Origin: an uncultured Collinsella sp.
Lineage (GTDB): Bacteria; Actinomycetota; Coriobacteriia; Coriobacteriales; Coriobacteriaceae
Assembly: GCA_958415525.1 (NCBI GenBank)
Contig: CATYZE010000002.1
Location: 1 to 64,000, forward strand
Length of the DNA: 64,000 nt
Direction of reading: 5' to 3'
The notes below the pieces were generated by a model that was not told the origin of the DNA, ran no database searches, and was given only the letters and a program-made list of their open reading frames with translations. Each line of letters opens with the position of its first letter. Within the stretch, counting starts at the first letter, position 1. Shown in pieces: positions 53,728-62,543 of this stretch. Made by a program: the position numbers and the translations under genes.

Positions 53728-55047
53728 ATGCCCACCGATTCCATTCGCGATGCTGCGTTCTGTGACGTTTTGAACCGCGAGCTTGTTTGCGCGCTTGGCT
53801 GCACTGAGCCTATCGCCGTTGCTTACGCGGCGGCGCTTGCGAGCCAGACACTCGGCTGCGAGCCCGAGCATATGGACGTTGCCTGTTCGGGCAATATCAT
53901 CAAGAACGTTAAGAGCGTGACCGTGCCCAACTCGGGCGGTATGCACGGTATTGAAGCTGCGGCCGTGCTGGGTGCCGTGGGCGGCGACGCTAAGAGCGCG
54001 CTCGAGGTGCTCGAGAGCGTTAACGATGAAGACCGCGCTCGCGTGGCCGAGCTCCTCACCGACGCTGGCTACTGCGATGTGTCGCTTGTCGAGGGTGTGC
54101 CCAACCTCTACATCAAGGTGACTGCGACGGCCGGGGGCCATACCGCGGTCGTCGAGATTACCGATCACCACACTAATGTCACGTGCCATACGCTCGACGG
54201 TATTCCGGTGTGCGGCAAGTCGGCGGGGGAGTGTGCCGCCTGCGCCGAGCGCGTGGTGGCCGAGCGGGCAGCAGATAACGCCGATACGCCCATGTCCATT
54301 GATTCCATCATCGACTTTATCGAGGACGGTGACATTGAGGGCGCCCGCGCTGCCGTTGAGCGTCAGATTGAGCTGAATGGCGCAATCAGTGCCGAGGGCC
54401 TTGCGCACGCTTGGGGCGCCGAGGTGGGTCGTACGCTGCTGGGTGCTCGTGCCGATGACGTCGCCTGCCGTGCCCGTGCCCGTGCGGCCGCCGGGTCCGA
54501 CGCCCGCATGAACGGTTGCGCGCTGCCGGTCGCCATTGTGTGCGGCTCGGGCAATCAGGGCATTACCTGCGCACTGCCCGTCATGGAGTATGCCGAGTAC
54601 CTGCGCTGCGACCACGAGCGCCTGGTGCGCGCCGTGATGCTGTCCGATCTTATCGCCGTGCATATCAAGAGCTATATTGGTGCGCTCTCGGCGTTTTGCG
54701 GTGCTATTTGCGCTGCGTGCGGTGCCGGTGCTGCGATTACCTGGCTGTGCGGTGGCACGCGCGAGCAGATTGGCGCGACGGTTTCGAACACGCTCGGTAA
54801 CGTTGGCGGCATCGTGTGCGATGGCGCCAAGGCGAGCTGTGCCGCCAAGATTTCGGCTGCCGTCGATGCGGCGATTCTGGGACATGATATGGCCATGCAG
54901 GGGCGTGGCTTCCGTGCCGGCGAGGGTTTGATCCAGGATACCGTCGAGCAGACGATTGCTAGCATGGGCTACGTGGGCCGCGTGGGCATGAAGGACACCG
55001 ACGTCGAGATCCTCAACATCATGATCGGCAAGACTCGAGTCTGTTAG
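53728..55047 (+). CDS. cyuA: UPF0597/CyuA-like L-cysteine desulfidase family protein
   Basis: A 439-aa protein of the UPF0597 (YhaM/CyuA, CdsB) family, related to the L-serine dehydratase alpha fold. Characterised members degrade L-cysteine to pyruvate, ammonia and sulfide with a 4Fe-4S cluster. Conserved blocks are CALGCTEPIAVAYAAA, VACSGNIIKNVKSVTVPNSGG, CGSGNQGITCALPV and AAVDAAILGHDMAM. Cysteines in these blocks fit cluster ligation. The ATG at 53728 follows CAGGAGG. Its stop overlaps the stop of the convergent HAD gene by 4 bases. Confidence 0.85.
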   Translation: MPTDSIRDAAFCDVLNRELVCALGCTEPIAVAYAAALASQTLGCEPEHMDVACSGNIIKNVKSVTVPNSGGMHGIEAAAVLGAVGGDAKSALEVLESVNDEDRARVAELLTDAGYCDVSLVEGVPNLYIKVTATAGGHTAVVEITDHHTNVTCHTLDGIPVCGKSAGECAACAERVVAERAADNADTPMSIDSIIDFIEDGDIEGARAAVERQIELNGAISAEGLAHAWGAEVGRTLLGARADDVACRARARAAAGSDARMNGCALPVAIVCGSGNQGITCALPVMEYAEYLRCDHERLVRAVMLSDLIAVHIKSYIGALSAFCGAICAACGAGAAITWLCGGTREQIGATVSNTLGNVGGIVCDGAKASCAAKISAAVDAAILGHDMAMQGRGFRAGEGLIQDTVEQTIASMGYVGRVGMKDTDVEILNIMIGKTRVC

Positions 55048-55802
55048 GACAACTCTTCCGCTACTTGGTGTTCGTAGAAGGCTTCTACTACGGCGTTAAA
55101 GTCGCGGGCGAAGCCTTCCATGGTTCCGCGCCAGGTGACTCGGTTGGGCTTGCCCTGGCCTACATAGGCAGTCTGAATGCCGCAGGTGGGGCTAGGGAAG
55201 TCGCGTTTGGGATCGTTGCCCACCATAAGGACCTCGTGCGGTTCGAGCCCCATCACCTGAAGCTGCTCTAGATAGTAGGTGGCATCAGGCTTGCAGCGGG
55301 TGGCGTTGCCCATGTGTGTCACGAGCTCGAAGGGCGCGTCGGTTAGCTCGCCCCATCCCATGCGGCACTCAATGGCGCCCTGGGGAAAACTGGGATTGGT
55401 AAAGAGTGCGCAGCGCAAGCCCGCGTCCTGCACGGCCTGAAGTGCGGCATGCGCGCCGGGCATGGCCTTCGCGTTGATCGCGCCGTCGTTCTTGTGCGGC
55501 AGCACCTCGCGCTCGTAGTAGGTAAATGCCTCGTAGATGGTGGGGTCCGAGAGGCAGATGCCACACCGGCGCTCGACCTCTTCCTGATAAAACGTAAGGT
55601 TGGTGCGATTGTCCGTACCACTGCGGCGGTTGGCGTTGAGGTCGACCAGAATGGTGCCGAGGCGCGCCATCGTGCCGCCACGGCTACGACGGCCGATATC
55701 TGCGAGCATCGACGAGACATCCTTAAAATAGCGAAGGATAAACGCATTGAGGTTGATGCTAAGAAGCGTTTCGTCCATATCGAAAACGACAGCTTTGAGC
55801 AC
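55044..55802 (-). CDS. HAD family hydrolase
   Basis: A HAD hydrolase of about 252 aa with a C1-type helical cap. Motif I is AVVFDMDETLLSINL, motif II is ALFTNPSFPQ, the lysine lies in ATRCKPDATYY and motif IV is EVLMVGNDPKRDF. It resembles haloacid dehalogenase/phosphoglycolate phosphatase-like enzymes of broad substrate range. GTG at 55802 is chosen because AAAGG precedes it and the conserved strand starts at once. The upstream frame (to 55955) has no family match. It overlaps the cyuA stop tail to tail, leaving no room for a terminator. Confidence 0.85.
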   Translation of the reverse strand: MLKAVVFDMDETLLSINLNAFILRYFKDVSSMLADIGRRSRGGTMARLGTILVDLNANRRSGTDNRTNLTFYQEEVERRCGICLSDPTIYEAFTYYEREVLPHKNDGAINAKAMPGAHAALQAVQDAGLRCALFTNPSFPQGAIECRMGWGELTDAPFELVTHMGNATRCKPDATYYLEQLQVMGLEPHEVLMVGNDPKRDFPSPTCGIQTAYVGQGKPNRVTWRGTMEGFARDFNAVVEAFYEHQVAEELS

Positions 55803-56117
55803 GCGAGCACCTTTCTCGTAAATTCGATCTAGAATCGTTGGTTCCGGATACTTTACCCCAAAGCCATCCTGCGCACTGCTTATCGTCAAGTTGTGGAGAC
55901 AGCAGTTCATAAGATTACGAAAAAGTCTCCACACGAGTAAAAAATCGCAGTTCACGCTTGAAATCGAAGTCGTTTCCCCGTAACCTATACGAACGTGATT
56001 GCATAAGCATCACATTAGTATCTGTCGGCTCCCGAGTGTTCCTAAACGTTGTGTGCTTGTCGCACCCTTCTGTAGGTCCTAGCAATCGGGGCCCCGTAGT
56101 TCGAAAGGGGTCCACCT

Positions 56118-57284
56118 TTGAGTGAGATTCAGAACTCGTCCATTTTCTCTCTTGACGATGTCAACGAGGAGGAGATGAACAACCTCATCGACGGTACGAT
56201 TACCGACTTTGATGAGGGCGATCTCGTTAACGGCACTGTCGTTAAGATCGAGCATGACGAGGTGCTCGTTGACATCGGATTCAAGTCCGAGGGCGTTATC
56301 CCGGTCCGCGAGCTGTCCATCCGCAAGGACGCTAACCCTGCAGACATCGTTGCACTCGGTGATCCCATCGAGGCTCTGGTTCTCCAGAAGGAGGACAAGG
56401 ACGGTCGTCTGGTCCTGTCCAAGAAGCGTGCCGAGTACGAGCGTGCTTGGAACCGCATCGAGGAGAAGTTCAACTCCGGCGAGAACGTCGAGGGCGAGGT
56501 TATCGAGGTTGTCAAGGGCGGCCTGATCCTCGACATCGGCCTGCGTGGCTTCCTGCCCGCTTCCCTCGTCGACCTCCGTCGTGTCAAGGACCTCACCTCC
56601 TACATGGGCACCCGCATCGAGGCCCGCGTCATCGAGATGGACCGCAACCGCAACAACGTCGTCCTCTCCCGTCGCGTCGTGCTCGAAGAGTCCCGTAAGG
56701 CCGAGCGCTCCGAGATCCTGTCCAAGCTCAAGTCTGGCATGCGTCTCCAGGGTACCGTTTCCTCCATCGTCGACTTCGGCGCCTTCGTCGACCTCGGCGG
56801 TATCGACGGCCTCATCCACATCTCCGAGCTCTCCTGGAACCACGTCAACCATCCTTCCGAGGTTGTCAAGGTCGGCCAGGAAGTCGAGGTCGAGGTTCTC
56901 GACGTCGATCTCAACCGCGAGCGCATCTCCCTGGGTCTCAAGCAGACCACCGAGGATCCGTGGCGCGCACTGGTCAAGAAGTACCCCGTCGGCGCTATCG
57001 TCGAGGGCACTGTGACCAAGCTTGTCCCGTTCGGCGCTTTCGTCGACCTGGGCGAGGGCATCGAGGGCCTGGTGCACATCTCCGAGATGGCCAACAAGCA
57101 CGTCGATCAGCCTTCTCAGGTCACCCACGTGGGCGACAAGGTTCAGGTCAAGGTCATGGAGATCGACCTCGACCGTCGTCGCATCTCCCTGTCCATGAAG
57201 TCCGCTGCTGAGACTCTGGGCGTCGAGATCGAGGTTACCCCGCTGCCTTCCGAGAAGAAGGACGAGGAGACCGACGCCGAGTAA
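56118..57284 (+). CDS. rpsA: 30S ribosomal protein S1
   Basis: A 388-aa protein with four S1 RNA-binding domains and an acidic tail. Domain starts are visible at DEGDLVNGTVVKIEHDEVLVDIGFKSEG (in parts: GTVVKIEHDEVLVDIG), EGEVIEVVKGGLILDIGLRG, GTVSSIVDFGAFVDLGGIDG and GTVTKLVPFGAFVDLGEGIEG. The last two are the most canonical and each ends in GLIHISEL- or GLVHISEM-type strands. Four domains rather than six is usual for Gram-positives. The start is TTG at 56118, 7 bases after AAAGGGG. The 315-base region upstream (55803-56117) holds a GTGGAGAC/GTCTCCAC inverted repeat (55893-55932) and a possible TTGAAA box. Confidence 0.95.
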   Translation: MSEIQNSSIFSLDDVNEEEMNNLIDGTITDFDEGDLVNGTVVKIEHDEVLVDIGFKSEGVIPVRELSIRKDANPADIVALGDPIEALVLQKEDKDGRLVLSKKRAEYERAWNRIEEKFNSGENVEGEVIEVVKGGLILDIGLRGFLPASLVDLRRVKDLTSYMGTRIEARVIEMDRNRNNVVLSRRVVLEESRKAERSEILSKLKSGMRLQGTVSSIVDFGAFVDLGGIDGLIHISELSWNHVNHPSEVVKVGQEVEVEVLDVDLNRERISLGLKQTTEDPWRALVKKYPVGAIVEGTVTKLVPFGAFVDLGEGIEGLVHISEMANKHVDQPSQVTHVGDKVQVKVMEIDLDRRRISLSMKSAAETLGVEIEVTPLPSEKKDEETDAE

Positions 57285-57308
57285 ATCGGTTTGACGATCA
57301 CTTGTTTT

Positions 57309-57342
57309 AAGGGATCCGCCTGAAAGGGCGGGTCCCTTTTCT
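57309..57342 (+). terminator. Terminator after rpsA
   Basis: AAGGGATCCGCC pairs with GGCGGGTCCCTT (one wobble), followed by TTCTGTTT. Confidence 0.85.
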
Positions 57343-57422
57343 GTTTGCTGGCAAGATGGCGGATTGCCGCCCAATTCGCCGGTTTGCTATTGAGTTGTCG
57401 CGGCATGAAAAAACGCCGACAT

Positions 57423-57444
57423 CCCGCCTCGGGGAGGAGGCGGG
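57423..57444. repeat. Hairpin between rpsA and rnpB
   Basis: CCCGCCTC (57423-57430) pairs with GAGGCGGG (57437-57444). A T run lies 9 bases beyond it on the minus strand. No other feature is seen in the 322-base gap 57285-57606 apart from a possible rnpB -10 box TACACT (57593-57598). Confidence 0.5.
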
Positions 57445-57606
57445 AACGCACCGAGTAGACGGAGGGGTGCGGAGCGCGGTCGCGTCTCGACTGACGACGT
57501 TGCCCATCGACGCGATTATTGTAACGCATGGGTGGTTCTTGGTTTATCGTGCGAGCGCTTGCGTTGTGCCATTGTGTGTGCTGGCGGTGTGCTACACTCT
57601 TGCACT

Positions 57607-57969
57607 GCTGAGTGGGCCAGACGGTCGCGCGATGTGCTGCTTGCAGCACGCGTGAGGAAAGTCCGGGCTCCAGAGGGCGGGATGCCGGCTAACGGCCGGG
57701 CGGAGTGATCCGACGGAAAGCGCCGCAGAAAAGAAGACTCCCACCTGCGCCGTAAGGCGTAAAGGGAAAAGCTGAAACGGTGGTGTAAGAGACCACCAGC
57801 GTCGTGGCAACACGGCGGCTTGGCAAGCCCCATCCGGAGCAAGCGCGAATAGGAACGCTATGGGCCGGCCCGGTCCGCGTTCGGGTAGCGTGCGTGGAGC
57901 CGCACGGTAACGTGCAGACAAGATAAATGACCGTTCACGACAGAACCCGGCTTATAGGCCCACTCAGCT
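57607..57969 (+). ncRNA. rnpB: RNase P RNA (class A)
   Basis: The ends GCTGAGTGGGCC (57607-57618) and GGCCCACTCAGC (57958-57969) pair to form helix P1. The universal core elements are present: GAGGAAAGTCCGGGCTCC near the 5' end, AGAAAAGAAGACTCCCACC, a GGCAAGCCCCA segment, GAATAGGAACGC-like CGAATAGGAACGC, and ACAGAACCCGGCTTATAGG near the 3' end. It is the catalytic RNA that matures tRNA 5' ends. Confidence 0.96.
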
Positions 57970-57990
57970 TTCTTGTTGACGCTGCGACGA

Positions 57991-58078
57991 CGTCAGCTGG
58001 CCGATTTGGCGCTCATTCGTCGGTCGCCGCCATAAGGCGTGCTCCCTCCTCTTTCGGGCCAAATCGACTCAGCTGACG
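57991..58078. repeat. Inverted repeat downstream of rnpB
   Basis: CGATTTGGC (58002-58010) pairs with GCCAAATCG (58058-58066), and CGTCAGCTG (57991-57999) with CAGCTGACG (58070-58078). The 47-base loop may fold further. It fills the first part of the 300-base gap 57970-58269, where no frame is seen. Confidence 0.75.
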
Positions 58079-58269
58079 CCGTCTCGCTGTCTTTACCTGG
58101 TCATCGGCAGCCTCATTTTTGTTGCGATCTCGTCTTTCAAGGCACATTGCTCGCGCTAGCGGTTTCTCGCTTTCGTTGACGGAATCATCGGCGTTGCCAT
58201 TCTTTTTACTAGGGTTATCGTATTATTGAGGCTGTTTGTTGTCGCGCTTTATTCTGTTGAGGGGCTTTG

Positions 58270-58905
58270 TTGGACAGCTATTTTACTCTGCAATCGAATA
58301 TTGAGGCTACGGGCGAGTTTGTGGACCGCAAGAGCCGGTTTATTGCCCAGCTGGTCCATATTGAGTCCGAGGATGAGGCAAACGTCTTTATCGAGATGGT
58401 TCGCAAGCGTCATTACGACGCTCGACACAATGTTCCCGCGTGGATTTTGGTCGATGGACGTGAGCGCCAAAGCGATGACGGTGAGCCGAGCCGCACGAGC
58501 GGTATGCCGACGCTCGAGGTGCTGCGCTGCGCGGGGCTCAAAAATGTTTGCTGCGTAGTGACGCGCTATTTCGGCGGTACGCTGTTGGGGCCCGGTGGTT
58601 TGGTGCGCGCCTATACCGCGGCGACGCAGGCGGCGGTGACCGCGGCTCAGGAGGCAGGGCAGATCGTCGAGATGACGAGCGTCGTGCCTGTTGACGTGCA
58701 TGTGGCCTATCCGCAGTATGAGCAGGTGCTTCGTTTGGCGCAGGATTCGGGTGCAAAGGTTTCGGATACCGATTACGCGGATGCCGTGACACTTCACTTG
58801 GTGTTTAAGGTGGGGGAGCAGGAGTCATTTTGCGCCAAGATGCGCGAGCTTATGGCGGGGCGCGAGGAGATCGAGGTCGGCGCTCCCGAATTTGCCGAGT
58901 TCTAA
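58270..58905 (+). CDS. yigZ: YigZ/IMPACT family protein
   Basis: A 211-aa protein of the IMPACT/YigZ family, of uncertain biochemical role, possibly in translation or as a proline dipeptidase-like factor. The conserved KSRFIAQLVHI, HNVPAWIL, SDDGEPSRTSGMPTLEVL and VTRYFGGTLLGPGGLVRAY are diagnostic. A C-terminal DUF1949-like domain follows. The start is TTG at 58270, 5 bases after AGGGG; an adjacent TTG at 58267 is closer to the ribosome site and less likely. Confidence 0.9.
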   Translation: MDSYFTLQSNIEATGEFVDRKSRFIAQLVHIESEDEANVFIEMVRKRHYDARHNVPAWILVDGRERQSDDGEPSRTSGMPTLEVLRCAGLKNVCCVVTRYFGGTLLGPGGLVRAYTAATQAAVTAAQEAGQIVEMTSVVPVDVHVAYPQYEQVLRLAQDSGAKVSDTDYADAVTLHLVFKVGEQESFCAKMRELMAGREEIEVGAPEFAEF

Positions 58906-58909
58906 CGGC

Positions 58910-58962
58910 GACGGCCGGCGTGCTTTTGGATGGACCCCAAGCGCGCCGGCCGTCGTTTTCTG
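58910..58962 (+). terminator. Terminator after yigZ
   Basis: CGACGGCCGGCG (58910-58921) pairs with CGCCGGCCGTCG (58945-58956), followed by TTTT. The loop is long (23 bases) with an inner GCTT/AAGC pair. Confidence 0.85.
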
Positions 58963-58972
58963 TTGCTGCCGT

Positions 58973-59419
58973 TTACTCGGCGAGTTGCTTTAGCATATCG
59001 CAGGCAATCTCGATGGCATCGTCGATGCAGCCGGGGCAGCTGCGGAGCGGACCCTGGTCCGAGCCAATGCCCTTGAGCGTGCCGCAGACGGTCGTCGTGT
59101 TCTTCTCGCCAAAACGCTTGGCGATTTCGCGCGACAGCTTGTAGGACTGGCCCTTGGTCTTGGGATTTTCCATGCCGTCGCTCATCACGAAGCCCATGAT
59201 GGCCACGGCGCCCGAGATGGCGCCGCAGGTTTCGGTCATGCCGCCCATGCCGGCACCAAAGCCCTCGGTGAGGGTAAAGGCGACCTGGGGGTCGAGTCCG
59301 ACGGCGGGCGCTAGCGTGCAGGCGACGGCCTGGGCGCAGTTAAAGCCGCGGGCGTGGTATTCGGCAGCTTGAGCCTGACAGGCGGTGATGTCGAGCTGGG
59401 CCGTATCGATTTGCTTCAT
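58973..59419 (-). CDS. C_GCAxxG_C_C family redox-type protein
   Basis: A 148-aa protein of the C_GCAxxG_C_C (TIGR01909-like) family, whose members are membrane-associated or redox/heavy-metal proteins of unknown reaction. The motif cysteines are visible as FNCAQAVACTLA, GAGMGGMTETCGAISGA, and the C-terminal CPGCIDDAIEIACDML. The ATG at 59419 follows AAGGAG; the frame extends 24 codons upstream without family similarity. It is convergent with yigZ. Confidence 0.88.
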   Translation of the reverse strand: MKQIDTAQLDITACQAQAAEYHARGFNCAQAVACTLAPAVGLDPQVAFTLTEGFGAGMGGMTETCGAISGAVAIMGFVMSDGMENPKTKGQSYKLSREIAKRFGEKNTTTVCGTLKGIGSDQGPLRSCPGCIDDAIEIACDMLKQLAE

Positions 59420-59530
59420 CGTTGTCTCCTTGGTCACGGTGTACCCGCCTATGGTACCCGTGACGGTGCATGTAATCATCGAGAGCTTCATGGATGCTTC
59501 ATTTTTATCTATCGAGCAAATGCCTAAGGC

Positions 59531-59561
59531 TGAGACGAATGCCCCTGATTCATTTGTCCCA
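59531..59561. repeat. Degenerate TTTGTCCCA hairpin
   Basis: A 31-nt element that matches 24 positions of 38457-38487, including CTGATT and ATTTGTCCCA. Its left arm TGAGACGAATG has drifted from perfect pairing. It lies upstream of the sulfhydrylase. Confidence 0.5.
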
Positions 59562-59649
59562 TAACCTACCTCGGGGATGGGTTGAGAGGGGTGCAGGGTA
59601 GCGGTATCGTGAACCGAATAAAACTAAAACCCAGGCAAGGGAGCAAGAT

Positions 59650-60933
59650 ATGAGCGAGCAGACCATCGGTACTACATGTGTTCAGGGCGGCTATCACCCG
59701 GGAGATGCCGAGCCGCGCCAGGTGCCCATCTATCAGTCCACCACGTGGAAGTACGACACGTCGGAGCACATGGGCAAGCTGTTTGACCTAGAGGAGTCGG
59801 GCTACTTCTACAGCCGTCTGCAGAATCCCACGTGCGATCTGGTTGCCGCCAAGATCTGCGAGATGGAGGGCGGCACTGCCGCGATGCTCACGAGCTCGGG
59901 CATGGCTGCGAACTTCCTCGCGATCTTTAACGTTGCCAGTGCTGGCGATCACGTGGTCGCGAGCTCTGCCATCTACGGCGGTACCTACAACCTGCTCGCC
60001 CATACTATGGAGCGCATGGGTCTGACCTGCACGTTCGTTGCTCCCGACTGCTCCGACGAGGAGCTCGAGGCAGCCTTCCAGCCCAACACCAAGCTCGTCT
60101 TTGGCGAGACGATCGCCAACCCCGCCCTTGCCGTGCTCGATATTGAGCGCTTTGCCAAGGCCGCGCACGACCACGGCGTACCGCTGATGGTCGACAACAC
60201 CTTCCCGACGCCCGTGATGTGCCGTCCCTTTGAGTGGGGCGCCGACATCGTCACGCACTCCACCACTAAGTACATGGATGGCCATGCGGCCTACCTGGGT
60301 GGCGTAATCGTCGACCACGGCCAGTTTGACTGGATGGCCCATGCAGACAAGTTCCCGGGTCTCACCACGCCCGATGAGAGCTACCACGGCGTGACCTATG
60401 CCGAGAAGTTCGGTCGCGAGGGTGCCTTCATTACCAAGGCAACCGCTCAGCTCATGCGCGATCTTGGTCCCATGCAGAACCCGCAGGCGGCATTCTTCCT
60501 GAACAGCTCGCTCGAGAGCCTGCACGTGCGCATGCCGCGTCATTGTGAGAACGGCCTGGCCGTTGCCAAGTTCCTGCAGAGCCATCCCAAGGTGCGCTTC
60601 GTGAGCTATCCGGGTCTGGAGGGCGATAAGTACTATGACATGGCTCAGAAGTACATGCCCAACGGTACCTGCGGCGTTGTGAGCTTTGGCTTTAACGGTG
60701 GTCGCGCGGCGGCCGAGACCTTTATGAAGAGCCTCAAGCTTGCCCAGATCGCCACGCACGTTGCCGACGCCCGCACGTGCTGCCTGCATCCCGCTAATGC
60801 CACGCATCGTCAGATGAACGATGAGGAGCTCATTGCCTGTGGCATTTCCGCCGACATGGTGCGCCTGTCGTGCGGCCTTGAGGACACGGCCGATCTGATT
60901 GCCGACCTTGAGCAGGCGCTCGAGCAGTGCTAG
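59650..60933 (+). CDS. O-acetylhomoserine sulfhydrylase-type PLP enzyme
   Basis: A 427-aa enzyme of the Cys/Met-metabolism PLP family. It probably joins O-acetylhomoserine with sulfide or methanethiol (MetY type). YSRLQNPTCDLVAAKICEMEGG, SSGMAANFLAIFN, SSAIYGGTYNLLAHTM, and THSTTKYMDGHAAYLGG with the PLP-binding lysine identify it. The length and the central insertion (HADKFPGLTTPDESYHGV, in the style of MetY) favour it over cystathionine gamma-synthase. AAGGGAGC precedes the ATG. A terminator follows. No SAM riboswitch or T-box was recognised upstream. Confidence 0.9.
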   Translation: MSEQTIGTTCVQGGYHPGDAEPRQVPIYQSTTWKYDTSEHMGKLFDLEESGYFYSRLQNPTCDLVAAKICEMEGGTAAMLTSSGMAANFLAIFNVASAGDHVVASSAIYGGTYNLLAHTMERMGLTCTFVAPDCSDEELEAAFQPNTKLVFGETIANPALAVLDIERFAKAAHDHGVPLMVDNTFPTPVMCRPFEWGADIVTHSTTKYMDGHAAYLGGVIVDHGQFDWMAHADKFPGLTTPDESYHGVTYAEKFGREGAFITKATAQLMRDLGPMQNPQAAFFLNSSLESLHVRMPRHCENGLAVAKFLQSHPKVRFVSYPGLEGDKYYDMAQKYMPNGTCGVVSFGFNGGRAAAETFMKSLKLAQIATHVADARTCCLHPANATHRQMNDEELIACGISADMVRLSCGLEDTADLIADLEQALEQC

Positions 60934-61002
60934 GCTAGCGTGCGTGCGAGGCGTGGGACGGCTTTTCGGCTGACGACGTCCTCATAGTTCCGATTCCGTA
61001 GG

Positions 61003-61048
61003 CGGGACCCCGATCGTGTCCGTTTGTAGGCGATTGGGGTCCCGTTTT
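61003..61048 (+). terminator. Terminator after the sulfhydrylase
   Basis: CGGGACCCCGATCG (61003-61016) pairs with CGATTGGGGTCCCG (61031-61044), with one wobble, followed by TTTTGC. Confidence 0.88.
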
Positions 61049-61073
61049 GCGTTGCACGATAGAAAGGATATAC

Positions 61074-62378
61074 ATGGAGAAAACTGCCGAGCAGCTGCGC
61101 CGCGAACACCTTGCCCTGGAGGGCGACACCCACGGTAAGAATAAATGGGCGATTCTGTTCACCGTGCTCGTCATGACCTTTATGGCGTGTCTGGATGCGA
61201 GTATCGTGACGGTGGCGCTCCCAGTGATGCAAAAGGAGCTGGGGGTGGGTCTCGACCGCATTCAGCTCGTGAGCTCGGTGTATCTGCTCGCGACGTGCGT
61301 CGCCATGCTGCCGTTTGGCCGCTTGGGCGATGTGCGCGGCAAGGTGAATGTGTTCCAGCTTGGTGTAATCGTCTTTACGGGTGGCTCGTTGCTTTGCGGG
61401 CTTTCGGCTTCGCTCGAGGTGCTTATCTTGGCGCGTTTCGTGCAGGGCATTGGCTGTGCCGCCGCGATGGCCAACAATATGGGCATCATCACCGAGTCGT
61501 TTCCGGCGCGTGAGCGCGGCCGTGCCATGGGCATTCTGGCGACCTTTGTGGCTCTTGGCATGATGTGCGGCCCCGTGCTCGGCGGCGTGCTGGTGGCGAG
61601 CTTTCCCTGGGAGAGCATCTTCCTTATCAATCTGCCCATTGGCGTAATCTCGTTTATCGTGGGACTCTATACGCTGCCGCATGTGAAGCCGGAGGCTGGC
61701 GAACGCCCTATGCCGTTGACAGAGGCGGCGCGTCGCTGCTTTGCGAGCTCGGCTTTCACGATTAACCTGGCTTGCATGCTTATCGTGTTCGTGGGTATCG
61801 GTGCCTCCGAGTTTGTGCTGCCGTTCTACTTTCAGGATGCCCACGGCTTTAGCTCCGATATCTCCGGCCTGTTGTTTTTGGCGATGCCGGTCGTGAATGC
61901 CTTTGTGGGCCCGCTTTCGGGCTCGGTGTCCGACCGTGTTGGTTGTGAAGCGCCCACGGCCGTTGGCCTGGGCGTGTACGTGTGCGGTCTCTTTGCGGTG
62001 AGCACGCTTGACGAGCACTCTTCCATCTTGATGATTGTGTGCTGCGTCGCGTTTATGTCGTGCGGCACGTCGATCTTCCAGAGTCCCAATAATTCGCTGT
62101 ATATGGGTTCGGCTCCGCGTGAGGCGCTTGGCTTTGCGGGCAGCTTGAGCAGCTTGGCGCGCTATGCGGGCATAGCGCTGGGTATTACGGCGGCGTCGCG
62201 CATCCTGTATGGACAGACGAGCGCGGCGATGGGCAAGACGGTCACGAGCTATGTGGCGGGTCGTCCGGACGTGTTCCTCTTTGGCTTCCGTTTGGTATTC
62301 TACGTGCTGATGGCCGTTGCTACCGTGGGCTTTGCGCTCACATTGGTACGTTTGGTGAGGACGCGCATCCGGCATTAG
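61074..62378 (+). CDS. MFS transporter, DHA2-like drug exporter
   Basis: A 434-aa major facilitator with 12 or more membrane helices. MTFMACLDASIVTVALPVMQKEL (in parts: DASIVTVALPVM) matches motif D1 of the DHA2 drug:proton antiporters. PFGRLGDVRGK is motif A, and GPVLGGVLVASFPWESIFLINLPIG is motif C (in parts: GPVLGGVL, WESIFLINLPIG). The substrate cannot be told. AGAAAGGA precedes the ATG. At 434 aa it is shorter than typical 14-helix members. Confidence 0.88.
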   Translation: MEKTAEQLRREHLALEGDTHGKNKWAILFTVLVMTFMACLDASIVTVALPVMQKELGVGLDRIQLVSSVYLLATCVAMLPFGRLGDVRGKVNVFQLGVIVFTGGSLLCGLSASLEVLILARFVQGIGCAAAMANNMGIITESFPARERGRAMGILATFVALGMMCGPVLGGVLVASFPWESIFLINLPIGVISFIVGLYTLPHVKPEAGERPMPLTEAARRCFASSAFTINLACMLIVFVGIGASEFVLPFYFQDAHGFSSDISGLLFLAMPVVNAFVGPLSGSVSDRVGCEAPTAVGLGVYVCGLFAVSTLDEHSSILMIVCCVAFMSCGTSIFQSPNNSLYMGSAPREALGFAGSLSSLARYAGIALGITAASRILYGQTSAAMGKTVTSYVAGRPDVFLFGFRLVFYVLMAVATVGFALTLVRLVRTRIRH

Positions 62379-62409
62379 CGTGTTCGCGAGTCGCCTGCCA
62401 AGAATCACG

Positions 62410-62543
62410 CCCATCTACTACGTTTAACTGTGCACCTCAAACCATGACGCATTCGCTAAAAACAAAAGCGCAGGTAGAGACCCTGCCGGTTTTTGAGAAT
62501 CAGGGGTATGGACAGGGGTGTCAGGTTAAACGTAGTAAATGGG
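62410..62543. repeat. Nested inverted repeat upstream of xpt
   Basis: Arms near 62410-62430 and 62522-62543 (CCCAT, TACTACGTTTAAC and complements) pair with one mismatch and one bulge. The interior holds GCAGG/CCTGC and CTCAAA/TTTGAG pairs. It occupies much of the 377-base gap 62379-62755. The gap also has a GGGCTC/GAGCCC hairpin near 62595-62624 and a TAGACT box (62696-62701). No purine riboswitch was recognised. Confidence 0.7.

Noticed and set aside
59492..59649. Possible SAM riboswitch or T-box before the sulfhydrylase
   Set aside because: No SAM-I core or T-box sequence was recognised in this 158-base region.
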